Positions 1 to 5,475 of a stretch of 13,202 bases of DNA are shown piece by piece. This DNA comes from an uncultured Saprospirales bacterium (GTDB taxonomy: Bacteria; Bacteroidota; Bacteroidia; Chitinophagales; Saprospiraceae). The position numbers were made by a program, and so were the translations under genes. Position 1 is the stretch's first letter. The number at the start of each line of letters is the position of its first letter. The DNA lies in NCBI GenBank assembly GCA_937926355.1, contig CALAZP010000242.1:1-13202 (forward strand), written 5' to 3'. Below the pieces are notes generated by a model. The model worked only from the letters and a program-made list of their open reading frames with translations. It was not told where the DNA came from and ran no database searches.

Positions 1-654
1 GGGGATAAGCAGAAAAATGCTGAACTTATTGTTGAGGCTCTAAAGAAATACGGTATAGTAAATCCACTTACACAAAAAGCAATTCTTTCGGTTATAGGGA
101 AAGAGTCTAACTTTATCCCAAAGGATGAGATTTCTTATAAGAACACGTCCAACGAGAGGATTAGAAAAATATTTGGAAGTAGGGTTAAAAACCTCTCAGA
201 CAACGAACTTAGCAGGATTAAAAAGACCGACGAATTTTGGGACGTTGTCTATGGGGGAAGATACGGTAACGACCGCCCAGGGGATGGTGCAAAATACAGG
301 GGCAGGGGGTTTAACCAATTAACATTCAAATCTAACTACGAAAAATACAACAATCTTCTTAAGCAGCACGGAACCAATGTTGACATAGTTAGAAATCCGG
401 AAATGGTGAACGATCCAGAGATAGCAGCTGAAATAAATGCCCTCTACTTCCTTAATGGGTTAAGCAGCAGACACTCCAAAAGGAAGTTTGGCAACGATGA
501 CCCAAACGACTTTACTGACTTCGAAGATGCACTCGGGGCTGCTGTTAATGCCAATGCCGGATGGGGCAAAGATATAAGAGGAAGCAGAGCGTTAAGAAAC
601 GCTTTAGCATACTCATCCAGATTCGAAATAGGTGACTATTCAAATCTTGCTTAA
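1..654 (+). CDS. GH19-type lysozyme/chitinase-like endolysin, 5'-truncated by window edge
   Basis: The frame is open from base 1 and ends at TAA 652-654, giving 217 residues; the true start lies to the left. It probably hydrolyses the glycan strands of peptidoglycan for host lysis or DNA entry. Counting from the first visible codon, the GH19-type pattern is clear: GKESNF at 33-38, whose E35 is the probable catalytic acid, then YGGRYGN at 84-90, then YRGRGFNQLT at 99-108, the family's substrate-cleft signature. The tail (about 150-217) matches the helical end of such domains, and no membrane segment is visible. GH19 endolysins are common in phages of Gram-negative bacteria. An internal ATG at 403 would give only 83 residues without the active site, so I reject it as the start. 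A virion-associated lysin is the main alternative to a free endolysin. Confidence 0.82.
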   Translation, partial: GDKQKNAELIVEALKKYGIVNPLTQKAILSVIGKESNFIPKDEISYKNTSNERIRKIFGSRVKNLSDNELSRIKKTDEFWDVVYGGRYGNDRPGDGAKYRGRGFNQLTFKSNYEKYNNLLKQHGTNVDIVRNPEMVNDPEIAAEINALYFLNGLSSRHSKRKFGNDDPNDFTDFEDALGAAVNANAGWGKDIRGSRALRNALAYSSRFEIGDYSNLA

Positions 655-681
655 TCGAAACTTTAAGTAACCAAAAAGGTT

Positions 682-708
682 TAATGATAGGATCATTTTC
701 TATCATTA
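682..708 (+). repeat. Perfect 9-bp inverted repeat over a gene start
   Basis: TAATGATAG (682-690) is the exact reverse complement of CTATCATTA (700-708), with a 9-base spacer. The first arm contains ATG 684 and the second ends on the A of ATG 708, so a hairpin in the transcript would bury one or both start codons. No T-run follows, so it is not an ordinary terminator. It could be an operator or a translational control hairpin; the sequence alone does not decide. Confidence 0.5.
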
Positions 709-1052
709 TGAGATTCAAAACACTTCTAGAAAAAATCTCTTGGAAGACCAGGAGATGGAATTTCAAATTCCACCTGTTCAATCTATATCTTCACGACGGA
801 GATGAATCATGGGGATTTAATTTTTTCACATTCAATGTCAACTTTAGGTTTTACTCGCTATTTTCTTTCGAGTTTAGACTTCCCAACAAAACCACTGTAA
901 AAAGGTTTGTCATCGACGATTGGGATTTCTTTTTTATTAAGCAACCCCTTTGGAATCGTTGTGATGATCTCTCAGAAAGAAAACTTTGGAGCTCAAAGCT
1001 AACAAGGTGGGAGAAGATTCAACTTGGAATCTTGGAAAGAATTTTTAAATGA
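684..1052 (+). CDS. hypothetical protein, aromatic-rich, basic
   Basis: Unrecognised protein of 122 residues from ATG 684, or 114 from ATG 708. The 684 start has an AAAAAGG sequence 5 bases upstream. The 708 start (MRFKTLLEK) lacks one but begins a more protein-like sequence. The chain is unusually rich in Phe and Trp (for example NFFTFNVNFRFYSLFSFEF, about residues 46-64) alternating with polar residues, which suggests beta strands rather than a membrane span, and ends in a basic helix-like stretch. It follows the endolysin gene by 29 bases and its TGA stop overlaps the ATG of the next gene (ATGA), so it is probably co-transcribed and translationally coupled. Both candidate starts lie within a perfect inverted repeat (682-708). 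No function can be assigned. Confidence 0.6.
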   Translation: MIGSFSIIMRFKTLLEKISWKTRRWNFKFHLFNLYLHDGDESWGFNFFTFNVNFRFYSLFSFEFRLPNKTTVKRFVIDDWDFFFIKQPLWNRCDDLSERKLWSSKLTRWEKIQLGILERIFK

Positions 1053-1213
1053 TCCAAATTTCAAAATATGTACACGCAATATTTATTGCCATATTAGGTA
1101 TGTGGATGCCCCTTACTTTCGACAATTTGATGGGTAATTTAGTAGAAGGCTTAATGATAGGATTAGCCTTAAGGCTTGCAAGGGAATCAGGAAGAGAAGA
1201 AACTGAAGAATGA
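1049..1213 (+). CDS. small membrane protein, hypothetical
   Basis: A 54-residue frame from ATG 1049 to TGA 1211-1213. It overlaps the upstream gene by 4 bases (ATGA at 1049-1052) and the downstream gene by 4 bases (ATGA at 1210-1213), and a GGAAAG sequence lies 9 bases upstream. Such paired overlaps are good evidence that it is real. Residues 7-21 (YVHAIFIAILGMWMP) form a hydrophobic segment. A second, more amphipathic stretch (about 28-43, MGNLVEGLMIGLALRL) precedes a charged tail, RESGREETEE. One or two membrane passes are likely. A holin or other lysis role is possible because an endolysin gene lies just upstream, but nothing in the sequence proves it. Confidence 0.6.
   Translation: MIQISKYVHAIFIAILGMWMPLTFDNLMGNLVEGLMIGLALRLARESGREETEE
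1146..1163 (+). repeat. Second copy of an 18-base direct repeat (first copy 676-693)
   Basis: AAGGCTTAATGATAGGAT here matches AAGGTTTAATGATAGGAT at 676-693 in 17 of 18 positions. The first copy supplies the ribosome-binding site and ATG 684; this copy is in frame inside the small membrane gene (codons for GLMIG) and could act as an internal start at ATG 1154. It is followed by the 12-base palindrome AGCCTTAAGGCT (1165-1176). It may be chance or a duplicated translation-start segment. Confidence 0.35.
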
Positions 1214-1938
1214 TACAAAAAAGATGCATTGATAATCTTACCCTCGAGGAGGTTGATAAGGTTTTAGCTTTTGGCACAGAAAAAAGAAGGATAGCATTTG
1301 ATATACAAATCGACGATAAGATTTGTCACGTCTGGGATATTCCGGGATACGAGCACGAGAATGGTAAATGGAACGGAAGTCCTGCTACCTGGTGGCTAGA
1401 GTATAATGACAGTCTTATACCATATGTAGATAAGGGGGTCAACCGTATTTGTTGGGAGATCAACTATAAGCAAAAGAACACTGTTAAGTTTAAGTGGGGT
1501 GATGCAGGTATCAGAAACGGAGGTACGTGCACCATGAAAGCCAATGGAAAGGAAGTTTACTCCTTTTTTTCCAGAGATGCTATTTGGGCATTGACAAAGG
1601 CAAGTACGATGATGGTAAAACTAATCGAGCACCCGTACAATTTTATAAATCCAGAGAAAGAGGAAGGCAGAAAAATTTGGTATTATGGATTGCCTGCTAA
1701 AATATCTCCAAGCAAATTCAATCCGGGAGAAATTAAGATTGTTCCAGACCATTCAACTGGGATAAGCAAGGATTCTTGGTGGGACCTTTACATGGAGAGA
1801 AAAAATCCGGTTGATGTCAATAAAGACGGAGAGGATTTTATCATGGATAAGGAAAGAACCGAAGAATGGAAATCCTGTGGAGAAATAGGCCACGGAGATC
1901 CTTTGTGGGACGGAATGATAAATTGGTTTAGAGACTGA
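1210..1938 (+). CDS. tryptophan-rich hypothetical protein
   Basis: A 242-residue cytosolic-looking protein with no signal peptide or membrane span. ATG 1210 overlaps the previous stop (ATGA), which implies translational coupling; the region upstream is purine-rich but has no strict Shine-Dalgarno sequence. Its composition is striking: 13 tryptophans, in motifs such as VWDIPGY (41-47), TWWLEY (60-65), CWEINY, KWGDAG, IWYYG and SWWDLY, with several Cys but no paired CxxC. The pattern suggests a compact beta-rich domain, perhaps binding carbohydrate or another flat ligand, but this is only inference from composition. I do not recognise the family. It closes the left operon, 68 bases before the thymidylate synthase fragment. 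Confidence 0.72.
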   Translation: MIQKRCIDNLTLEEVDKVLAFGTEKRRIAFDIQIDDKICHVWDIPGYEHENGKWNGSPATWWLEYNDSLIPYVDKGVNRICWEINYKQKNTVKFKWGDAGIRNGGTCTMKANGKEVYSFFSRDAIWALTKASTMMVKLIEHPYNFINPEKEEGRKIWYYGLPAKISPSKFNPGEIKIVPDHSTGISKDSWWDLYMERKNPVDVNKDGEDFIMDKERTEEWKSCGEIGHGDPLWDGMINWFRD

Positions 1939-2006
1939 CAGAAATAAAAAATTAATGGAAGAACCCATCCCAATCTCTGAGAGAGTCAAAAATAAATACT
2001 CATTAA

Positions 2007-2675
2007 ATGAATAACATCGACAAGCAGTACCAGGAATTACTGAAGGATATACTTTCAAATGGTGTAGAAAAATCAGATAGGACCGGCACCGGAACTATTT
2101 CAGTATTTGGAAGACAAATCCGTCATAAGATGAGCGAAGGTTATCCTTTACTCACTACCAAGAAGATAGCATTCAGAACTATGGTAGTTGAATTATTATG
2201 GTTCTTAAAAGGAGATACCAATATTAAGTATTTGGTTGATAACGGATGTAACATTTGGAATGGTGACTGTTACTCTAATTATTTAAAAGAGTGGAAACCT
2301 GAAAATAGAAATATAGGTGGTGATTATATTGACCAAAAACTTGAAGATGAAAGACCCTTACCTAAGGATGTATTCATTCACTTAATCAAAAATGATGATG
2401 AGTTTGCTAAGAAGTGGGGTGAGTTAGGTCCAATTTATGGTAAGCAATGGAGAAAATGGGGGAAATATCACCCCACAATGTACGAGAATGGTTATCACCT
2501 CCCAGCAGGTCAAACCTATATTGACCAAATCCAAACCCTAATCAACGACCTTAAGAACAATCCTGACAGTAGAAGATTGATGGTTAATGCCTGGAATGTT
2601 GCGGATCTACCGGTTACTGATTACAGAACAGATGATGAACTATATAAAGATTACTTAAAAGATTTTGAAAAATGA
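2007..2675 (+). CDS. thyA: Thymidylate synthase, N-terminal fragment (split gene)
   Basis: This is the first part of ThyA, which methylates dUMP to dTMP with methylenetetrahydrofolate and supplies thymidylate for phage DNA synthesis. Visible family landmarks are R25 in the phosphate loop (KSDRTGTGT), VELLWFLKGDTN at 61-72 with E62, W84, GPIYGKQWR at 141-149 with Y144, and DSRR at 187-190, whose arginines bind dUMP phosphate of the partner subunit. An insertion of about 50 residues lies between W84 and Y144, as in longer ThyA variants. Homology ends at AWNVADLP (195-202). A charged 20-residue tail follows, then TGA, just before the segment that should carry the catalytic cysteine. That segment is in a separate frame at 3603-4220, beyond a homing endonuclease gene. 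The start lacks a Shine-Dalgarno sequence, and a 19-codon mini-ORF (1955-2014) overlaps it. Confidence 0.93.
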   Translation: MNNIDKQYQELLKDILSNGVEKSDRTGTGTISVFGRQIRHKMSEGYPLLTTKKIAFRTMVVELLWFLKGDTNIKYLVDNGCNIWNGDCYSNYLKEWKPENRNIGGDYIDQKLEDERPLPKDVFIHLIKNDDEFAKKWGELGPIYGKQWRKWGKYHPTMYENGYHLPAGQTYIDQIQTLINDLKNNPDSRRLMVNAWNVADLPVTDYRTDDELYKDYLKDFEK

Positions 2676-2710
2676 TAAAAATGTATTACCTCCTTGAATA
2701 TATAAAATAA
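2672..2710 (+). other. 12-residue leader-like mini-ORF between ThyA fragment and endonuclease
   Basis: ATG 2672 overlaps the ThyA-fragment stop as ATGA and opens a frame of 12 residues (MIKMYYLLEYIK) ending at TAA 2708-2710, directly before the endonuclease ribosome-binding site. Translation would pass through the 5' arm of the hairpin at 2683-2724. A ribosome terminating at 2710 would sit beside the AAGGAAG sequence. It could couple endonuclease translation to thyA translation or be an accidental short frame. Confidence 0.3.
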
Positions 2711-2724
2711 AAAGGAAGTAATAC
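2683..2724 (+). promoter_or_regulatory. Hairpin sequestering the endonuclease ribosome-binding site
   Basis: GTATTACCTCCTT (2683-2695) pairs with AAGGAAGTAATAC (2712-2724) over 13 positions with a single C-A mismatch and a 16-base AT-rich loop. The 3' arm contains AAGGAAG (2712-2718), the only Shine-Dalgarno sequence for ATG 2729. In a transcript reading through from thyA, the site would therefore be paired. It has no following T-run, so it is unlikely to be a terminator. T4 I-TevI translation is known to be held back by a comparable hairpin; equivalence here is inferred. Confidence 0.6.
2699..2709 (+). promoter_or_regulatory. Promoter-like TATATAAAATA in the hairpin loop
   Basis: The loop of the endonuclease hairpin contains TATATAAAATA, close to the T4 late -10 box (TATAAATA) and sharing its ATATATAA core with the candidate promoters at 6567-6581, 8360-8374 and 4871-4880. 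A transcript starting just downstream would lack the 5' hairpin arm and leave the AAGGAAG site unpaired, although close to the RNA 5' end. The region is AT-rich, so chance remains possible. Confidence 0.35.
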
Positions 2725-2728
2725 CATT

Positions 2729-3619
2729 ATGATTATCTATAAGACTACAAATCAAGTGAATGGAAAGATTTACATAGGACAAGACAAATATAACAATCCT
2801 AATTATTTAGGGAGCGGTAAAATTTTACACAGTGCTTTTCAAAAATATGGGATTGAAAATTTCAAAAAAGAAATAATTGAAACATGTGAATCCGTTGAAT
2901 TATTAAATGAAAGAGAAATATACTGGATACGTTTTTATGATTCTACTGATAGAAATATCGGTTATAATATAGCTTTAGGAGGACAAGGCGGAGACACAAT
3001 ATCAAACCATCCAAATAAAGATGAGATTGGGAAAAGACATTCTAATTGGATGAAAGAAAACAATCCAACCAGGGGTAGAAAGAAGAGAGAAGAAGAAATA
3101 CAAAAGTTTAAAGATTCTTATATTGGTAAATATCTTGGTGAAAATAATCCTAACTTTGGTAGTAAACGAGAAGATTCAACTAAAGAAAAAATGTCAGAAG
3201 CTAGAAAACAATGGCATAAAAACTTAAGTGAAGAAGAACGACTTGAGATTGGAAAGAAAATAAGCACATCTAATAAAGGTAAGGAAGGCTACTGGTTAGG
3301 TAAAACTAATGATAAACATTCGAAATGGATGAAAGAAAATAACCCTTTCAAAGGGAAGACTCATACTGATGAAGTTAAACAAAAAATATCTGAAGCAAAT
3401 CGAAAACCTAAATCAGAAGAAACCAAAAGAAAACTTAGCGAAGCCAATAAAGGTAAAAAACCAGGAAACATAGTAAAAGTTGAAATAGAAGGGATTATCT
3501 ATGAAAGTTTAACCGAAGCTTCTAATAAAACTGGAATAAATTTATCTACACTAAGAAACAGAATCAAATCAAAAAATGTTAAATTCTTAAATTATAAAAT
3601 ATATGAATCCACTAAGTAA
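2729..3619 (+). CDS. GIY-YIG homing endonuclease with NUMOD modules
   Basis: A 296-residue site-specific endonuclease that presumably cuts uninvaded thyA genes so that repair copies this element into them. The catalytic domain occupies about residues 1-90: IIYKTTN with Y4, KIYIGQ at 13-18 with Y15, YLGSG at 26-30, NEREIYWI at 60-67 with the metal-binding glutamate probably E63, and GYNIA at 78-82. The rest is DNA-binding and modular. NUMOD3-like repeats (ENNPTRGR near 110, ENNPNFGSK near 138, ENNPFKGK near 203, each followed by a basic helix with SEA/SEAN) precede a NUMOD1-like helix-turn-helix, YESLTEASNKTG, at 258-269. The architecture resembles I-TevI and related phage enzymes. Its ribosome-binding site lies in a hairpin, and its end overlaps the C-terminal ThyA gene by 17 bases. 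All catalytic landmarks are intact, so it is probably active. Confidence 0.93.
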   Translation: MIIYKTTNQVNGKIYIGQDKYNNPNYLGSGKILHSAFQKYGIENFKKEIIETCESVELLNEREIYWIRFYDSTDRNIGYNIALGGQGGDTISNHPNKDEIGKRHSNWMKENNPTRGRKKREEEIQKFKDSYIGKYLGENNPNFGSKREDSTKEKMSEARKQWHKNLSEEERLEIGKKISTSNKGKEGYWLGKTNDKHSKWMKENNPFKGKTHTDEVKQKISEANRKPKSEETKRKLSEANKGKKPGNIVKVEIEGIIYESLTEASNKTGINLSTLRNRIKSKNVKFLNYKIYESTK

Positions 3620-4220
3620 AGAAGAGTTTTTAGAAAAACTAAAGACTGATAAAGATTTTAATAATAGATACGGAAGAAAACATATTACTGAAGGAAAAAT
3701 GGTTCTTCCACCATGCCATTATGGATTTCAGGTTTATACAAGAGAGTTGAGCTTAGAAGAAAGATTGGAATATTACTTTTCAAAAATACTTAAAAACAAA
3801 GATTTAGAAGATAAAGCTAGAAATCATACCGATGAACAGAAATTGCAATATTTGGCAGTTGCAAATGTACCTAAACGAGCAATCTCTCTTATGTGGAATC
3901 AAAGATCAGTTGACACCTTTTTAGGTTTGCCTTTTAATATTGCTAGTTATGCCTTGTTGCTAATAATCATTGGCAAAGAGGTTAATATGATCCCAGAGGA
4001 ACTGATTGGCAATTTGGGCGATGTTCATCTCTATAGGAATCACATAAACCAAGCAGAAGAACAGATTCGTAGAAAACCTTATCAATTACCAAAAATCTTA
4101 ATTAAGGACCATGTTGATCCTAAAGACTTTGGAAGTATTATCCCGATACTAAGACCCAAAGATTTTATCCTAGATGGATACGAATCACATCCAGCAATTA
4201 AAGCACCATTAAGCAATTAG
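3603..4220 (+). CDS. thyA: Thymidylate synthase, C-terminal fragment (split gene)
   Basis: This is the remainder of ThyA in its own reading frame. It contains the nucleophile C38 in LPPCHYGF (35-42), NQRSVDTFLGLPFNIASY (99-116) with R101, D104 and N112, GDVHLYRNH (139-147) with H142 and Y144, and the C terminus DGYESHPAIKAPLSN, which closes the folate site in the family. An extra charged insert of about 40 residues after TREL separates the cysteine from the NQRS motif. Homology begins only at M33 (MVLPPCH); residues 1-32 are a charged tail. ATG 3603 overlaps the endonuclease stop, with no Shine-Dalgarno sequence. ATG 3699 (M33) has AAGGA 3 bases upstream and would give a tail-free fragment. 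With the 2007-2675 product it could rebuild the enzyme; alternatively the pieces are joined by splicing or are inactive. Confidence 0.9.
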   Translation: MNPLSKEEFLEKLKTDKDFNNRYGRKHITEGKMVLPPCHYGFQVYTRELSLEERLEYYFSKILKNKDLEDKARNHTDEQKLQYLAVANVPKRAISLMWNQRSVDTFLGLPFNIASYALLLIIIGKEVNMIPEELIGNLGDVHLYRNHINQAEEQIRRKPYQLPKILIKDHVDPKDFGSIIPILRPKDFILDGYESHPAIKAPLSN

Positions 4221-4223
4221 GAA

Positions 4224-4922
4224 ATGAAAGTCGAAGCTCTTTTTATATCAGATGTGCATTTAGGAAGCAAAGGATGCAATGCAAAAGAGTGTCTGGAGTT
4301 GCTAAAAATGTATGAACCAGACCATCTTTTTATAGTTGGCGATTTTATAGACGGCTGGCTGTTAAAAAAAAGACACCTCTGGAACCAGGATTATACAAAC
4401 CTTATTAGAAAAATACTTTCCTATTCAAAAAGGGGAACACAGGTTGTCTGGGTTAGCGGTAACCATGATGAATTTATAAGAGATTACACACCAACAAGTT
4501 TTGGTAAAAATATTCTTATTGTAGACGAATTCGTTTGGAACGATTATTTTATTGTCCATGGGGATATGTACGACGGAGTAGTTCAACTTAAATGGCTGGG
4601 TCATTTAGGAAGCTGGGGGTACGAAGCTGCCATTGTTATAGATAGATTGCTGAAAAAAATCGGCAGAAAGAAGTCGTTATCAAAATTTCTAAAACAAAAA
4701 GTTAAGAGTGCTGTTAAATTTATTACTTCGTTCGAAAAGCAACTTGTTTATCAAGCAGAAAGAAGGGGATGTAAGGGGGTTATTTGTGGACATATACACA
4801 CCCCAGAAATATCTTTTTCTAAGTACAATAGACATTACTTAAATTGTGGCGACTGGATAGAAAACAATTCATATATAATCTACAATAAAGGAGAATTCTC
4901 TCTTAGAAGTAATAGAATATGA
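4224..4922 (+). CDS. Calcineurin-like metallophosphoesterase, LpxH-like
   Basis: A 232-residue two-metal phosphoesterase. All five family blocks are present in order: DVHLG at 10-14 (D10, H12), GDFIDGW at 39-45 (D40), GNHDE at 79-83 (N80, H81), VHGD at 111-114 (H112) and GHIHTP at 189-194 (H190, H192). Spacing and the end motif LNCGDWIE (206-213) resemble UDP-2,3-diacylglucosamine pyrophosphatases (LpxH, lipid A synthesis) and their uncharacterised relatives more than protein phosphatases. A basic amphipathic region (about 140-170) could lie on the membrane, as in LpxH. In a phage it might alter envelope lipid or nucleotide pools, but the substrate is unknown. The start follows the ThyA stop by 3 bases; AGGA is only one base from the ATG, so coupling from thyA is likely. 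The N terminus is fixed by the DVH motif. Confidence 0.85.
   Translation: MKVEALFISDVHLGSKGCNAKECLELLKMYEPDHLFIVGDFIDGWLLKKRHLWNQDYTNLIRKILSYSKRGTQVVWVSGNHDEFIRDYTPTSFGKNILIVDEFVWNDYFIVHGDMYDGVVQLKWLGHLGSWGYEAAIVIDRLLKKIGRKKSLSKFLKQKVKSAVKFITSFEKQLVYQAERRGCKGVICGHIHTPEISFSKYNRHYLNCGDWIENNSYIIYNKGEFSLRSNRI
4871..4880 (+). promoter_or_regulatory. Promoter-like ATATATAATC
   Basis: This 10-base sequence, inside the 3' end of the phosphoesterase gene, is identical to the core of the candidate promoter at 6568-6577. It is followed by AAAGGAG (4887-4893) and then by a run of very short genes. It may start a transcript for the zinc-ribbon and 82-residue genes. It is coding sequence and AT-rich, so the assignment is weak. 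Confidence 0.25.
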
Positions 4923-4978
4923 AATCCATACACAATTATTAACCTCCAAGAAAGGGGCCGAAAAAATATGCGTTCTTA

Positions 4979-5100
4979 ATGGACAGAAATAAAGATAGAT
5001 GGAACAAGTGTACATCATGCGGAAAGGGAATACCCCCGGACTAGATATGGTTTACATATGTCCAACATGTTTAGTTAAACCCTATACAAAGAAAAAATAA
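4979..5100 (+). pseudogene. Zinc-ribbon mini-protein split by a one-base frameshift
   Basis: Frame one runs from ATG 4979 to TAG 5042-5044 (21 residues) and holds the first cysteine pair, CTSCGKGIPPD. Frame two runs from ATG 5047 to TAA 5098-5100 (17 residues) and holds the second pair, ICPTC. A -1 shift in the run of five C at 5033-5037, or one extra C there, joins them into a 40-residue protein with CxxC (11-14) and CxxC (28-31), a zinc-ribbon spacing. Its stop overlaps the next ATG (TAATG at 5098-5102), as for a genuine cistron. Possible explanations are a recent mutation, a homopolymer base-calling error, or programmed frameshifting. Such mini zinc ribbons usually bind nucleic acid or protein; no specific role is visible. 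Confidence 0.5.
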
Positions 5101-5348
5101 TGGCAGAATTTAGCAAACAATATAGAGATGCTTTCAATTTTGATTGGCACGACTTTGATTATGAAGAGATTTTCGAGAAATTAGAAAACAACCAGGCTTA
5201 CCCAATTATTTGCGAAGGACTTGGGACTTTGGCAGTTGCAAAATCTGATGAAGGTAAAATGCTTCTTGCTGTTCAATCCGAGGATCAACCAGATATGATC
5301 ATTTGGAAAACCCTCGAAGATGCGATTGAGCTGGTTAGAAATAGTTGA
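5100..5348 (+). CDS. Hypothetical acidic 82-residue protein
   Basis: A small soluble protein, acidic and rich in aromatics at its N terminus (FNFDWHDFDYEEIFEKLE, 13-30). A beta-like core follows (YPIICEGLGTLAVAK, 34-48, and GKMLLAVQSE, 52-61), then a helical end (TLEDAIELVRNS). The pattern is an alpha-beta-beta-alpha fold of unknown function; I do not recognise the family. ATG 5100 overlaps the stop of the preceding zinc-ribbon frame as TAATG. It has no Shine-Dalgarno sequence of its own, only an A-rich leader, so translation probably depends on coupling. Confidence 0.68.
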   Translation: MAEFSKQYRDAFNFDWHDFDYEEIFEKLENNQAYPIICEGLGTLAVAKSDEGKMLLAVQSEDQPDMIIWKTLEDAIELVRNS

Positions 5349-5373
5349 TAATGTGATAAGAGGGCTGGGCGTG

Positions 5374-5466
5374 ATGATGAAATTTACGCTTACTGGATAC
5401 TCCTTCATATTCGTTTTTATCTCATTAAAGGAATACCTTAGAAGGAATAGATATATAGATGATTAA
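5374..5466 (+). CDS. Very small single-pass membrane protein (30 residues)
   Basis: An ATG-ATG start at 5374, with AGGG at 5361-5364, opens a 30-residue frame ending at TAA 5464-5466; GTG 5353 would add 7 residues. Residues 5-18 (TLTGYSFIFVFISL) are hydrophobic and are followed by a basic stretch (KEYLRRNRY), which predicts one membrane helix with a cytoplasmic C terminus. It fills a gap between two other small genes that would otherwise be empty. Phages often carry such proteins for lysis control or envelope effects, but nothing here assigns a role. Confidence 0.4.
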   Translation: MMKFTLTGYSFIFVFISLKEYLRRNRYIDD

Positions 5467-5475
5467 ACAATAACT

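Noticed and set aside
1955..2014. 19-codon frame MEEPIPISERVKNKYSLNE overlapping the ThyA start
   Set aside because: It has no ribosome-binding site and is too short to call; it could be an upstream leader for thyA.
2683..2724. Intrinsic transcription terminator
   Set aside because: The stem is stable enough but no T-run follows, and the 3' arm contains the ribosome-binding site of the next gene.
2610..3698. Group I intron holding the endonuclease
   Set aside because: Flanks of about 115 and 96 bases read as protein, and no P3-P7 core or internal guide matching the exon was found by eye. It is not excluded without a covariance search.
4879..4992. Possible 30-40 residue frame ending LLTSKKGAEKICVLNGQK
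   Set aside because: It reads like protein but has no ATG, GTG or TTG start in frame; ATG 4919 leads to a stop after 7 residues. It may be another frameshifted mini-gene but is not supportable.
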